Source: Candidatus Desulfatibia profunda
GTDB lineage: Bacteria > Desulfobacterota > Desulfobacteria > Desulfobacterales > UBA11574
DNA: 43,026 nucleotides
Direction: 5' to 3'
Assembly: GCA_014382665.1 (NCBI GenBank)
Contig: JACNJH010000111.1
Location: 1 to 43,026, forward strand
The notes beneath the pieces were generated by a model. That model worked only from the letters and a program-made list of their open reading frames with translations. It was not told where the DNA came from and did no database searches. How positions within the stretch are numbered: the first letter of the stretch is position 1; the number at the start of each line of letters is the position of its first letter. A program made the translations under genes and the position numbers. This document shows positions 32,759-42,654 of this stretch, in pieces.

Positions 32759-32937
32759 CTGGGGACCTCCTTTTATTATAGAAAAAGCCGTTTATTATCG
32801 AACATGTGAGTTACATCCAGGCTATCACAAATTCGCATGAACAATGCCGAGAGTCAATCAATATCCACGCATGGCACAAAAATTGGGTCGCAAATCGCAC
32901 AGGTTGCAAACAAATTTCTCTCGAATTTATTTTTTAG

Positions 32938-32965
32938 TTGAATGTCCGCAAAAAACATCTATAAT
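32938..32965 (+). promoter_or_regulatory. sigma-70 promoter of serA
   Basis: TTGAAT (32938-32943), a 16-base spacer and a consensus TATAAT (32960-32965). The expected start near 32972 gives a leader of about 80 bases ending in AGGAGG before serA. Confidence 0.7.
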
Positions 32966-33052
32966 GCTTTATCTTTTTGATTTTAGATTGGGTATACGTC
33001 GTTTGCTTATGCTCAATTATCATTTTTATTTTCCGTTTTCAGGAGGACTATT

Positions 33053-34639
33053 ATGAAAGTTTTGGTTAGCGATAACCTGGGTGAAGCCGGCATTCGGATG
33101 TTTCAGGAAGAAGATGGCATTGACGTTGATGTAAAAACGGGCCTGCCTCCTGAAGAGCTTAAAAAGATCATCGGCAACTACGACGCCCTGGTTATCCGGA
33201 GTGCGACAAAGGTTACAGAGAATCTGCTGGAAGCAGCGACGCGTCTGAAAGTCATCGGCCGTGCCGGCATCGGGCTGGATAACGTGGATATACCGGCGGC
33301 TACCAAACGCGGTATTATTGTTATGAATACCCCCGGCGGCAATGTTATCACCACCGCTGAGCATGCAATTGCCATGATACTGACTTTATCGCGCAATATC
33401 CCCCAAGGAACCGCAACATTAAAGAAAGGTCTGTGGGAAAAAAAGAAACTTCAAGGAAGAGAAATATATAACAAGATCTTAGGAGTTATCGGTTTCGGAA
33501 AAATCGGATCAATTGTAGCCGACCGCGCCCGCGGTCTGAAAATGCAGGTGATTGTCCACGACCCTTATGTCAGGCCCGAGCAGATTGAAAAGGAAGGCTT
33601 TGAAAGTGTATCGCTGGAAGAATTATACCGCCGGTCCGATTATATCACCATACATGTTCCCAAGCTCAAAGATACCACCAATCTGCTTAATAAGGACGTT
33701 TTTAACAAAATGAAAGCCGGGGTCATGATCGTTAACTGCGCCCGCGGCGGGATTGTCAACGAGGACGATCTTCTTGAGGCCTTGGAGTCGGGCAAGGTTG
33801 CCGGTGCTGCTCTGGATGTTTTCGAAAAGGAACCTCCCGGTGTATGCCGGCTGATTGAACATGAGCAGCTGATTTGTACACCCCATCTGGGGGCTTCCAC
33901 TCAGGAAGCCCAGACCAAGGTGGCTGTCGATGTGGCCAGCCAGATCATCGATTATCTCAAGAACGGCACCATTTTGAATGCGGTCAATTTTCCGTCAATC
34001 ACCGGCGATCTTCTTAAAAAGCTGAAACCGTTATTATCTCTGGCCGATCAAATGGGCAGTCTCCAGGCCCAATTGGTTCAGGGACCGGTCGAAGAAGTCT
34101 CCATTGAATATGCCGGGGATTTCAAAGGACTGGATCTATCGCCGGTTTCAATCGCGGTATTAAGAGGTTTGCTGGCGCCGGTGGTTAAGGACGATGTTAA
34201 TTTTGTCAACGCCCAGGTGCTTGCCAAGGAAAGGGGGATAAAGGTCAAAGAGACCACCAGTGATGATTCCGAAGAGTATATCAACCTGGTTACCATCCGG
34301 GTGGTGACTTCCGAAATGACCAATACGGTATCCGGAACCATATTCGGCAAGAATCAGACCCGAATTGTCAAGATCAATAATTTCCGCCTCGAGTTGATTC
34401 CCCAGGGCCACCTGGCACTGATCTATAATCTGGACAAGCCGGGAGCTATCGGAAGTTTCGCAATGCTTCTCGGTGATCATAAAATTAACATCGACCAGAT
34501 GCAGGTGGGGCAGGAAGAGACCGGAAAAATGAATATCATTTTTCTTAGAACCAATGTTCCGATATCCGAACATGTGATTGAAAAGTTGCTGGAACTGCCG
34601 CTGATTATATCGGTGACGCCCTTGGAGTTTGAGACATAG
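33053..34639 (+). CDS. serA: D-3-phosphoglycerate dehydrogenase (long form with ACT domain)
   Basis: A 528-residue enzyme of serine biosynthesis (3-phosphoglycerate to phosphohydroxypyruvate, NAD+). The substrate/NAD domains (about 1-315) show VIRSATKVTENLL, VIGFGKIGSIVADRA (Rossmann), VNCARGGIVNEDDL (Arg), VFEKEPPG (Glu) and CTPHLGASTQEAQ (His). Then comes the allosteric substrate-binding (ASB) domain (about 320-450) and a C-terminal ACT domain (about 455-528: GHLALIYNLDKPGAIGSFAM), typical of the long type I form. AGGAGG sits 7-8 bases before ATG. The DUF3786 gene starts at the next base (34640), implying an operon and coupling. Confidence 0.97.
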   Translation: MKVLVSDNLGEAGIRMFQEEDGIDVDVKTGLPPEELKKIIGNYDALVIRSATKVTENLLEAATRLKVIGRAGIGLDNVDIPAATKRGIIVMNTPGGNVITTAEHAIAMILTLSRNIPQGTATLKKGLWEKKKLQGREIYNKILGVIGFGKIGSIVADRARGLKMQVIVHDPYVRPEQIEKEGFESVSLEELYRRSDYITIHVPKLKDTTNLLNKDVFNKMKAGVMIVNCARGGIVNEDDLLEALESGKVAGAALDVFEKEPPGVCRLIEHEQLICTPHLGASTQEAQTKVAVDVASQIIDYLKNGTILNAVNFPSITGDLLKKLKPLLSLADQMGSLQAQLVQGPVEEVSIEYAGDFKGLDLSPVSIAVLRGLLAPVVKDDVNFVNAQVLAKERGIKVKETTSDDSEEYINLVTIRVVTSEMTNTVSGTIFGKNQTRIVKINNFRLELIPQGHLALIYNLDKPGAIGSFAMLLGDHKINIDQMQVGQEETGKMNIIFLRTNVPISEHVIEKLLELPLIISVTPLEFET

Positions 34640-35241
34640 ATGACCGACAATTACGCCAGGATCGTCCGCAGCAATCTTGAAAAACTTTATGGGAACCTGC
34701 CGGCGCGGATCTGGCCCGCAAATTACCCGCCCGGCAGATCAAAGATCGCTTTGAATTTGATGCTTTTGGCGCAAGGTGTGCGATCCGGACGGACGGTATC
34801 TTTCTCGACCAAGAGCGGCAGGACGGGGTGATCGGGATTCTGCTTTCGCTGTATGCCCTGCATGCCCAAAATGAAATGTGTGTACCGGAACCGTTTAAAG
34901 CCTTCAAGGATTTCCCCGACAGCATGCCGTATGCGGCCGCTTTTGTCACCCATACCCAGCAAATTCTGGTCCCTCATGTCGAAAGCATCGAACAAAATAA
35001 AGCCCGTATTATGAAACTACTCAGGGCCGGGCAGGCTCCTGCGGAGGCAGGCGGTGATTTTTCATTTCTGGTTTACCCGCTGCCCAAAATTGCCCTGTGT
35101 TATATTTTCTATCATACCGACGACGATTTTCCGGCCTCGGTCACCTGCCTTTACTCGAACAATGCCCGGCAGTTCTTGCCGATCGACGCTCTGGCCGACG
35201 TCGGGGAATATACCTCTAAAAAAATTCTTGATCTTCTTTAA
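34640..35241 (+). pseudogene. DUF3786-family gene split by a frameshift
   Basis: The start (MTDNYARIVRSNLEKLYGNLP) is in one frame and the remainder in another: ADLARKLPARQIKDRFEFDA, GIFLDQERQDGVIGILLSLY, then FKAFKDFPDSMPYAAAF and FSFLVYPLPKIALCYIFYH, ending YTSKKILDLL. The join lies in the GC-rich run around 34699-34710 (CTGCCGGCGCGG), where one base appears missing. With that base restored the protein would be about 200 residues and complete. It could be a true mutation or a sequencing/assembly error. DUF3786 is common in anaerobes with C1 metabolism; its function is unknown. It abuts serA with no intervening base. Confidence 0.75.
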
Positions 35242-35245
35242 CAGC

Positions 35246-37993
35246 TCAGTCCTCATCCAAAACCTGTCGAACCATTTCAAGCATTTTTCTGATCTCATAG
35301 GGCTTACCGATAAAATTCTTGGCGCCCTTCTCGATGGTTTCTTTGACAGGGCCGGTGTCGGAATAACCGCTGGCAATCACAACCTTTGCGCGGGCATTCG
35401 ACTTGAGAAGTTCTTCAAGACAGCGCATGCCGCCCATACCCGGCATGATCAAATCGAGTATCACCAGATCGATCCTGCCCTGCTCCCGGCGGTAAAGGTC
35501 CAAAGCGCTCTCACCGTCAACGGCTGTCAGCACATTATAGCCTAACTTCTCAAGTATCTGCTTGCCGAGGTCCCTGATGGCGTCCTCGTCATCCACCAGC
35601 AGCACTGTTTCGGTGCCGCCGCTGACAGGGGCTTCTGTCTCTTGCTCCTCCGGCTCGGCTTCTTTATCCATGGCCGGAAAATAAATTTTAAAGCTGGTGC
35701 CCGCACCGGGCTCGCTGGAGCAGGTAATGTAACCGTGGTAGCTTTTGACAATCCCATAGACAATCGCCAATCCCAGACCGGTTCCTTTGCCGACTTCTTT
35801 GGTGGTAAAAAAAGGTTCAAAGATGCGATCCAGGGTCCCTCTATTCATACCGTGGCCGGTATCCGAGACCGTAAGAAGCACGTAATCGCCGGGTGTTGCG
35901 CCCAAATGGGTCCGGCAGTATTCCTCGTCAAGGCTTGCGTTTTCCGTTCGGATGATGAGTCTGCCGCCCTCGGGCATGGCATCCTTGGCATTGATCGCCA
36001 GGTTCATGATGACCTGCTCAACCTGAGACGGATCGGCATTGACAGCCTTTAAAGGCTCGGCCAGGCGCAGTTCAATATCGATCATCTTCGGAATGGTGCG
36101 CTTCAGTAAATTTATTGCCTGTCTCACCGTTCGGTTCAGATCTAACAGCAGTTTTTTGCTTTCCACCTTGCGGCTGAAGGTGAGCAGTTGCCGGGTCAGC
36201 TCGCCGCCTCTTTGGGCGGCATAAGCGATCTGTTGCAGTTTTCGATATTCCGCGTCGCTTTCATTTTTGTCAAGGAGCAGCAGATCGGCGTAGCCCTGGA
36301 TGGCCTGCAGCAGGTTGTTGAAATCGTGCGCGATACCTCCGGCCAGGGTTCCTACCGCTTCCATCTTCTGGAAATGGAGCAGTTGTTTCTCAGCCTCTTT
36401 TCGATCCGTGATGTCTCTTATCGTCGTCCACATCCCTTCAGGATGGCCCTCTTCATCTCGAATAAGATAGGTCCGGACCTCAACCGGAAATACCCTGCCG
36501 TCTTTTCCGATGTACTCCTTTTCATAGAAGTCCGAGTAACCTCTTGTAAAGACTTGCTCCTCAAGGATTTTAGAGTCGATGGGATGCCACTTTTTCGGCG
36601 TAATATTTTCATAGGTCAGCCGGCGGATCTCTTCTTCAGGGTAGCCCAGCATGCGCTGAAACGCAGGGTTGAATTCGGTGATGGTCCCTTCCATGTTTAC
36701 GGCGGTGAAACCGTCCCGCAGTCCTTTATAGAGTTCACGGTACTTTTTCTCTGATTTCCTTATGTTTTCCTCGGCAAACTTGCGATCGGTGATATCATAA
36801 AACACCCCGCTGACATATTCGATGTCCCCATTTTCATTGCAAACGATATATCCTCTTTCCTGTATCCAGATGATATTGCCGGCCTTGGTGGTAATCCTGT
36901 AATCACGTGCATAGGATTTGTCCGTTTTTAAAGCCCGGATAAAGATTTTTCTTGCAGGTTCGATATCGTCCGGTACGATCAGATCAATCCATTTCATCCT
37001 TCCGGAATTAAATGTGTGCACATTGTAACCGGTCAACACCTCGACCTTGTTGTCATAAAACTCAACAGACCAGTCCTTGAATCCCTTGAAAACAAATCCC
37101 GGCAGATTATTTACCAGCAATCGGTATGTTTCCTCACTCTCTTTTAGCGCTTCCTCCGCCAGTTTGCGCTGGTTGACCTCCTGCCGGAGCCGTTCATTGA
37201 CCCTTTTCAAATCATCAGCCCGCTTATGTTCGGTTATATCTCTAAATATGCCTTCTACCGCAATAGGCTTTCCGGTCTGATCATGAACCAAACGGGAATT
37301 GGTTTCTGTAAGAATCAGCGTGCCGTCTTTTCGTTTTAGGGTCCCCTGAAATATAATTTTACCATGTTTCAAAATTTCTTTGCGAAGATACTCCCGCTCT
37401 TGAGGGTCGCCATAAAACTCTTTAGCTATATTTTTTCCGATCATTTCCTCAGCGCTGTCATAACCCAAGAGTTCAACCCCAGACGGACTCACCAGGATTA
37501 GATTCCCTTCAAGGTCTGCACGGTAATAACCATCCGTAATGTTTTCGAATATGCTTCGATATTTTTTTTCACTCTCCAGCAGGGTCTGCTCCATCAGCTT
37601 AGGTTCCGTGATATCGTGGGCAAAAACCGCTACTTTGATTACTTTTCCCTGAAGGTTGCAGATAGGATATATCTTTGTATAATTCCACACCCCGTGGCGC
37701 TGGTCCTCCATGCTGACCGGTTGGCCGGTTTCAAACACCTTGTTTACATTCGCCCTTCGAGGTTCGATGACTTCGGATGGAAACAGATCCCAAACACATG
37801 TCCCCAACAGGTCATCTCTGCGCTGATGAAATCGCCGGGCATAGGTTTCATTGATCTCTAAAATCATTCCCCGGGGATCCAGCAGAACCACGGCATCTGT
37901 GGTGGCATTTAACAATGCTCTGCCCTCAAGGTTTTTTTCCTCCAGTTCCTTAACTTTTTGTTCCAATTGTTCGCAAGTCGGTTTTCCAGCCAT
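35246..37993 (-). CDS. hybrid histidine kinase with four PAS domains and a C-terminal receiver
   Basis: A 915-residue soluble sensor with no transmembrane segments. A short coiled start ([12 protein letters not shown]) is followed by PAS domains at about 25-135, 145-265, 290-405 and 415-535, each closed by a DITE/DITDRK-type PAC end. Then comes HisKA with the phospho-acceptor in [11 protein letters not shown] (about residue 555), and HATPase with [14 protein letters not shown] (N box), DTGHGM (G1), FEPFFTTK and [11 protein letters not shown] (G2). The receiver domain (about 795-915) has [23 protein letters not shown] (phospho-Asp) and a conserved Lys in FIGKPY. It phosphorelays a cytoplasmic signal, possibly redox or ligand. 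GGAG lies 9 bases before ATG. It converges with the DUF3786 gene. Confidence 0.93.
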   Translation of the reverse strand: MAGKPTCEQLEQKVKELEEKNLEGRALLNATTDAVVLLDPRGMILEINETYARRFHQRRDDLLGTCVWDLFPSEVIEPRRANVNKVFETGQPVSMEDQRHGVWNYTKIYPICNLQGKVIKVAVFAHDITEPKLMEQTLLESEKKYRSIFENITDGYYRADLEGNLILVSPSGVELLGYDSAEEMIGKNIAKEFYGDPQEREYLRKEILKHGKIIFQGTLKRKDGTLILTETNSRLVHDQTGKPIAVEGIFRDITEHKRADDLKRVNERLRQEVNQRKLAEEALKESEETYRLLVNNLPGFVFKGFKDWSVEFYDNKVEVLTGYNVHTFNSGRMKWIDLIVPDDIEPARKIFIRALKTDKSYARDYRITTKAGNIIWIQERGYIVCNENGDIEYVSGVFYDITDRKFAEENIRKSEKKYRELYKGLRDGFTAVNMEGTITEFNPAFQRMLGYPEEEIRRLTYENITPKKWHPIDSKILEEQVFTRGYSDFYEKEYIGKDGRVFPVEVRTYLIRDEEGHPEGMWTTIRDITDRKEAEKQLLHFQKMEAVGTLAGGIAHDFNNLLQAIQGYADLLLLDKNESDAEYRKLQQIAYAAQRGGELTRQLLTFSRKVESKKLLLDLNRTVRQAINLLKRTIPKMIDIELRLAEPLKAVNADPSQVEQVIMNLAINAKDAMPEGGRLIIRTENASLDEEYCRTHLGATPGDYVLLTVSDTGHGMNRGTLDRIFEPFFTTKEVGKGTGLGLAIVYGIVKSYHGYITCSSEPGAGTSFKIYFPAMDKEAEPEEQETEAPVSGGTETVLLVDDEDAIRDLGKQILEKLGYNVLTAVDGESALDLYRREQGRIDLVILDLIMPGMGGMRCLEELLKSNARAKVVIASGYSDTGPVKETIEKGAKNFIGKPYEIRKMLEMVRQVLDED

Positions 37994-38222
37994 GAATACT
38001 ATCTCCAGTCGACCTTAAGAGGCAAAAAAGACTCATACAATTCGGATTAAAAATTGCTTGAAGGCATTATCAAAGATTGCGGATTGTTTGTCAATTATAT
38101 CGGCGGGAGCATTTTCAATCTCAAAACCCGTTTGCAGCGGTATTTGACTTGAAAAATTCGATCTGAAATGTCATAAGGACCAGCGTTGATCATGCAACAA
38201 TTAGCCTGAGGGGGTAATTTTT

Positions 38223-38417
38223 ATGAACCAGGAGATGGAATGCATGTGCCAGGAATGCGGCATATCGGTCTATCTTCCCAAAACCGACATTGCTCTGGAG
38301 GACCCGGCCAGCAGCGATTCGAAATTGCTGGACAGACTGCTTGCCTGTCAGAACTGCGGCGGTCAACTGGCGCTGGTGGGCAAGGCCGGAGACGAGCCTC
38401 ACTGCCGGCTCAAGTAA
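38223..38417 (+). CDS. small two-knuckle zinc-binding protein
   Basis: A 64-residue protein with CMCQECG (about 7-13) and CQNCGG (about 42-47) separated by a helical acidic segment. The CxxC pairs would make a single zinc ribbon. A good GAGGGGG site lies about 8 bases before ATG. Its role is unknown; it may be an accessory or regulatory protein. It is divergent from the kinase and some 210 bases upstream of the RiPP-type radical SAM gene. Confidence 0.65.
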   Translation: MNQEMECMCQECGISVYLPKTDIALEDPASSDSKLLDRLLACQNCGGQLALVGKAGDEPHCRLK

Positions 38418-38467
38418 GAAATTCGGATTCAAGCTTCGTTAACCCGGGGTTAGAAAAAGTTGGCCTG

Positions 38468-38660
38468 CTACAGGTAAAAAATTTCCGTTTCTTCATCTTC
38501 ATGCAGCATCCGGAGCGGCGCAACATCCATTTTGCATCGGTAGTTCGGGGATGTACCGTACAGGCGGCAGATCAGGGGCCTGACCGGATAAATCGAGCAA
38601 CCGGTCTCATTCAAGTCCGGAGAAATAAGTGTGCAAACCGATAGAAACCATAGGGGATTA
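38468..38660 (-). pseudogene. C-terminal fragment of a YkgJ-type cysteine-cluster gene
   Basis: The minus-strand frame reads LISPDLNETGCSIYPVRPLI, then CRLYGTSPNYRC and a tail to a stop at 38468. GCSIYPVRPLICRLYG is the hallmark end of the YkgJ/CxxCxxCC family. The N-terminal half with the other cysteines is absent. Upstream of it the DNA is the start of the radical SAM gene on the other strand. The fragment's DNA also supplies the ribosome site and GTG start of that gene. Confidence 0.6.
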
Positions 38661-40529
38661 TTAAAAAAGGTCGCGCTGATTTCAACTCCCTGGCCTCTTT
38701 TTAACCGTCCTTCAATCCAGATCGGCACGCTGAAGTCCTTTCTTGTATCACAGTTTCCCGACCTGAAGGTCGATGCCCATCATGCTTATTTAAAGGTCGC
38801 GGCCGCCATCGGTTACCCGATCTATCAGGCCGTCTCCGAGCAGACCTGGCTGGCGGAGAGCGTTTACGGTGCCCTCTTATTTCCCGAACGCCTCAAGTCT
38901 GTCAAAAAGGTCTTTCAGCGTCCGTCCGTCCGTCACCCCCTGTTGCGCAAGGTCCTATTCGAAACGCTGATTGCGCAAGTCGAAGCGGTTTCAAAAACCT
39001 TTATCAACAGCATCGGCTGGGGGCAATACCAGCTTGCGGGTTTTTCAATCTGCTTTTGTCAGCTCACCGCTTCCCTCTATTTTATCAAACAGATTAAGAA
39101 GCGCTTTCCGAATTTAACCATCGTTGTCGGCGGATCTATGTTTGCCGGCGAATCGATTCGCAATATTTTTGAAGTGTTTCCTGAAATAGATTTTGTGGTC
39201 AACGGCGAAGGGGAGATTCCTCTTAGCCGGTTGGTTCGTCATCTTTCCGGCTGCCGGCACCCGCAGGACATACCGCCGGTTCCGGGAATTGTCAGTGCTA
39301 AAAGCGCTGGAGACCATATGCCCATTGTTCTCAACCAGATGGAGGATTTGGCCGCTCTAAAGCGCCCGGATTACGATGACTACTTTGAACAGCTCAAATC
39401 GCTGGGCCTGAAAAAAACCTTCTTTCCAATCATCCCGGTGGAACTGTCACGGGGCTGCTGGTGGCAAAGATCACACGGCACCACCGGCCTTACCGGTTGT
39501 GCCTTTTGCAATCTGAACCTTCAGTGGGACGGGTATCGTTCCAAAGCCCCTTTGGAGGCGCTTTCTGAAATCGACACGCTTGTCAAAAAGCACAAGACCC
39601 TATCCGTGGCATTCATGGACAATCTGCTGCCGATAAAAGCTTCCGACAACATTTTCAGACAGCTTGCCCGCCTGGGAAAGGACTTTCGCCTGTTCGGAGA
39701 AATCCGGGCCTCTACCCCCAAATACATTTTAACGGCCATGCAGGCGGCCGGGATGGCGGAGGTCCAGATCGGTATCGAAGCGCTCAGTACCCGGCTTTTA
39801 AGCAAGCTCAACAAAGGGACAACCGCCATCCAGAATCTTGAAATTATGAAGCACTGTGAAGCTATGGGCATTGTCAATAGGTCGAATCTGATACTGCATT
39901 TCCCCGGAAGCGACGACCAAGATGTGGCCGAGACATTGCGGTGCCTGGATTTTGCGCTGCCGTTTCGCCCTTTAAAGCCCGTGCGGTTCTGGCTCGGTCA
40001 GGGCAGCCCGGTGTGGCAGGATCCTAAAGCTTTCGGGCTCAAAGCGGTCTTTAACCATCCCAATTATGCCGCCATCTTCGGACCGGAAATCAACCGTACC
40101 ATGCGCTTTACGCTCCAGGCCTATCGCGGCGACCTGGGGCATCAGAAAAAACTCTGGCAGCCGGTTGTAAAAAAACTCAAGGAATGGAAAAGCTCGTATG
40201 CCGATCTTTATAAGAGTCCCGCCGCCGGGCACATCCTCAGCTATCGGGACGGATGCGACTTTTTGATGATTCGCCAGAAACGCGTCGGAAACGAACCTTT
40301 AATCCACCGGCTGGAGGGAACATCCAGGGCGATTTACCTTTTTTGTGAACACCACCGTTCGATCAAAAGTATCGCAGGCCATTTTCCGGGGATGCCGACA
40401 GACAAAATATTGGCGTTTTTAAACATGATGGCAGCCAAGAAATTGATGTTTGCAGAAAACGGCAAATACCTGGGCCTGGCCGTGCCGGCAAGATCCCACC
40501 ATCAAGCACATCCTGGTTTTGCATTATAA
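38631..40529 (+). CDS. RiPP-maturation-type B12/radical SAM protein (rSAM 1 family)
   Basis: A 632-residue protein that resembles the 'RiPP maturation radical SAM protein 1' family. The N-terminal B12-like domain has KKVALISTPWPLFNRPSIQI, KVAAAIGYPIYQAVSEQTW and VVGGSMFAGES...VVNGEGEIPL. The radical SAM core has VELSRGCWWQRSHG and TGCAFCNLN. The cluster cysteines are C276, C290 and C293 (C-x13-C-x2-C), where relatives have C-x7-C-x2-C. EVQIGIEALSTRLLSKLNKG follows. The C-terminus (LSYRDGCDFLMIRQKR, FCEHHRSIKSIAGHFPG) is a small winged-helix-like domain that may bind a leader peptide. The GTG start has GGAG 8 bases upstream. No precursor peptide gene is evident nearby. Confidence 0.82.
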   Translation: MQTDRNHRGLLKKVALISTPWPLFNRPSIQIGTLKSFLVSQFPDLKVDAHHAYLKVAAAIGYPIYQAVSEQTWLAESVYGALLFPERLKSVKKVFQRPSVRHPLLRKVLFETLIAQVEAVSKTFINSIGWGQYQLAGFSICFCQLTASLYFIKQIKKRFPNLTIVVGGSMFAGESIRNIFEVFPEIDFVVNGEGEIPLSRLVRHLSGCRHPQDIPPVPGIVSAKSAGDHMPIVLNQMEDLAALKRPDYDDYFEQLKSLGLKKTFFPIIPVELSRGCWWQRSHGTTGLTGCAFCNLNLQWDGYRSKAPLEALSEIDTLVKKHKTLSVAFMDNLLPIKASDNIFRQLARLGKDFRLFGEIRASTPKYILTAMQAAGMAEVQIGIEALSTRLLSKLNKGTTAIQNLEIMKHCEAMGIVNRSNLILHFPGSDDQDVAETLRCLDFALPFRPLKPVRFWLGQGSPVWQDPKAFGLKAVFNHPNYAAIFGPEINRTMRFTLQAYRGDLGHQKKLWQPVVKKLKEWKSSYADLYKSPAAGHILSYRDGCDFLMIRQKRVGNEPLIHRLEGTSRAIYLFCEHHRSIKSIAGHFPGMPTDKILAFLNMMAAKKLMFAENGKYLGLAVPARSHHQAHPGFAL

Positions 40530-40704
40530 ACGGTTTTAACCGGCGGTAATGCCAAAATCCGGCCGCGTTTATTTTTCTAAAGTAACATTTTCTTTGAACC
40601 GATATTATCTATAATAGCAATCCTAAAACAAATATACCATGTTTGGCAATATTTGGTGTCATCGTAAACACTTAACCAATCGACCATTCAACGCTGGTTG
40701 CAAT

Positions 40705-41700
40705 ATGAGCTGCAAACGGACTTTTTTTATTCTTACTTTGATTTTTTGCTTCAAGGCTGCTGACCTTCGGGCCGACGTCTGCTCCCAAATAGACGAAAAT
40801 GGCGTCAAAAGCTTTCCCGAGACCCAGCTTGTGCAAGCTGATGCAGTAGACGGGCGGCAAAAGATCTTACCGGATAAACCGGACATGACTGCGGAACTTG
40901 CTGAAGCCGCATCATCAGCACATATCACCCGCAATGAATTTTCAAAAAAGGCCCCGGCCGAGACCAAATTTATCATGGACAAACACCTCCGGGTTCCGGT
41001 CCGGATCGTCTATCACGGGCAAGTCTTTACGACCCTGTTCGAGCTGGACACCGGCGCAGCCCACACGGTGGTATCACAGGATCTGGCAGAGAAGATGGGG
41101 GTACAGGAAACACGGTTTGCCGGCCAAGGATCCCTTTCGGACGTGAAAGCATCTGCAACTGCATTCAAGGTGTCGAGCATCGCGGTGGGACCGCTTGAGC
41201 GCAAGGATTATCCGGTTTATGTTCTTCACTCGAGCCAAAAGGGATGGTCGAAACTAAAAGGGATAAATATCTTGGGCATGGACCTTTTAAAGGAATTACC
41301 TTTTTGCGTTGATTTCCAAGCCGGCGTGATTCGGTGGGGCAACGATCCGGCCGACAGTGCCGCGCTGCAGATAAATACCAAGGCTGTTATAAAGGACGTT
41401 CGGATATTTCTGCCTGTTCATATTGTTTACAACGGTCAAATTTACAAAGAAATGTTCTTGCTCGACACAGGTTCGGCCCAGACATTCGTGACACCTGCTT
41501 TTGCAAAAATGTTGGGGATAACGGATGTCCGCCAGGGTCGCAGGATTAAGCTGTCAAGGATACAGGCGGGTCCGCTTGAGATGAAGGACTATCATATTGG
41601 GATATGGAATACACCGAATAATCTGATCGGCCTGGATCTGCTGAGATACACAACCTTTACCATCGATTATGCAGCGGGTATCATTCGATGGAATCTATAA
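40705..41700 (+). CDS. exported protein with two tandem retropepsin-like aspartic protease domains
   Basis: 331 residues. A signal peptide (TFFILTLIFCFKAADLRA) is followed by a DUF4124-like segment (CSQIDENGVKSFPE). Two copies of a retropepsin-like domain follow (about 88-210 and 225-331). Each has a VP/LPVxIVYxGQ strand, an xLDTGxA active-site loop (Asp115 in FELDTGAAHTVVS; Asp254 in FLLDTGSAQTFVT), GPLExKDY and LxGxDLL before the final strand. Retropepsins normally act as homodimers, each giving one Asp. A duplicated single chain could form a complete periplasmic protease. The start is ATG 40705 by the signal peptide; an upstream ATG at 40639 lacks a ribosome site. Confidence 0.85.
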   Translation: MSCKRTFFILTLIFCFKAADLRADVCSQIDENGVKSFPETQLVQADAVDGRQKILPDKPDMTAELAEAASSAHITRNEFSKKAPAETKFIMDKHLRVPVRIVYHGQVFTTLFELDTGAAHTVVSQDLAEKMGVQETRFAGQGSLSDVKASATAFKVSSIAVGPLERKDYPVYVLHSSQKGWSKLKGINILGMDLLKELPFCVDFQAGVIRWGNDPADSAALQINTKAVIKDVRIFLPVHIVYNGQIYKEMFLLDTGSAQTFVTPAFAKMLGITDVRQGRRIKLSRIQAGPLEMKDYHIGIWNTPNNLIGLDLLRYTTFTIDYAAGIIRWNL

Positions 41701-42103
41701 ACAAACAGGAAACCATTCAAAGGAAAACCCCCGCAGCGCATTAAGCCCGAAGATCAGCGCCAGACTGTCGCTGAGCGCGTAAAGCACAATGGCCGCCAGG
41801 GCGACACAGTTCCCTAAAAGAAGGGAAGCTCCGTCTCCCATTTGACGGCCGAACCATCCGGAAACCAATCCCGTCGTATAAAATTCCCCCGATCCACACA
41901 AAGGTCTGGCAGCACACGTTGGCTACCATGGGCAGGGTGGCAAAAAGCGTGGTTTCCGTAACGCTCATGCCCAGGTAATGGCGCAGATAAATGGACAGGT
42001 AGGCGTAAAAGAGGCCGCGACGGAACATGGCCAGCATTTCAAAGGAGGAAAGTCCGAAGAAAACAACTACAGGATGGCGATCTTTTTGACGATGCGCGAT
42101 CAT
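41695..42103 (-). pseudogene. major facilitator superfamily transporter fragment, frameshifted
   Basis: The N-terminal frame gives FFGLSSFEMLAMFRRGLFYA, YLSIYLRHYLGMSVTETTLF and LPMVANVCCQTFVW (the first two MFS helices). The similarity then passes to another frame (VSGWFGRQMGDGASLLLGNC, ALAAIVLYALSDSLALIFGL) and ends at a TAG overlapping the protease stop. The total is about 135 residues, only a third of a typical MFS protein. So there is at least one frameshift plus loss of most of the gene. Confidence 0.7.
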
Positions 42104-42142
42104 ATTATCCAAAGCGCCGGGAAATGAATTGAGGGGACATTG

Positions 42143-42580
42143 TTACTGCTGTCTTAAGACCCGAATGACCTTGGGGCGGTATTGATCTTGTCGGGACATG
42201 CGATCTCCCTTGGATTTCACATAGATAAACGCCAGAGCCAAAAACGAAAAACCGCCGATTGCCGAAGCTGTGGATGTACCAAGATTGAATGCCGGTGCCA
42301 GTTTCATGCCGATCAAGGCCCCTGCCAGCATGCACAGTATCGGAAAAACATAAATTAGAAACGTCGCTTTCAATAAAGGGGTTGTATCAAAGCTGAGTAC
42401 GACCCTGTCGCCGACTTTCCCGCCGGCGGCATTGATGGCCTGCACCTCCATGTCGTCCCCGCCGCCCATGACGCTGCACGCACCTTTGGAGGAACAGCCC
42501 TCGCAGGCTTTCGATTTTGTTGTTTTAACCCAGGCTGTGCCGGCACCAATTCGGATGACGACGCCTTCTTCTGTTGCCAT
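42143..42580 (-). CDS. rseC: RseC/MucC-family membrane protein (SoxR-reducing / sigma-E modulator type)
   Basis: A 145-residue protein. Its cytoplasmic N-terminal domain carries a cysteine cluster (ACEGCSSKGACSV: C-x2-C-x5-C, about 26-35) likely to hold a Fe-S centre. A basic/beta stretch follows, then two transmembrane helices (about 72-95 FLIYVFPILCMLAGALIG, and 100-122 ASAIGGFSFLALAFIYV). In E. coli RseC works with the Rsx complex to reduce SoxR; rnf/rsx genes are common in anaerobes. AGGCGG lies 6 bases before ATG. No rpoE or rsx genes are in view. Confidence 0.9.
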   Translation of the reverse strand: MATEEGVVIRIGAGTAWVKTTKSKACEGCSSKGACSVMGGGDDMEVQAINAAGGKVGDRVVLSFDTTPLLKATFLIYVFPILCMLAGALIGMKLAPAFNLGTSTASAIGGFSFLALAFIYVKSKGDRMSRQDQYRPKVIRVLRQQ

Positions 42581-42654
42581 AGTAACCGCCTTTTTATTCC
42601 GAAAATTTCATGAAAATTTTTCACCCTTTGGACGCTACCTGACGCGCGCATTTC

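Noticed and set aside
32872-32887. Sigma-54 promoter (TGGCAC-N5-TTGGG) between glnA and serA
   Set aside because: The -12 element lacks the required GC and the site points toward serA, which has a better sigma-70 promoter.
38223-38417. The 64-residue zinc-knuckle protein as the RiPP precursor
   Set aside because: It has paired CxxC knuckles and no leader/core split, and it is separated from the enzyme by a gene fragment.
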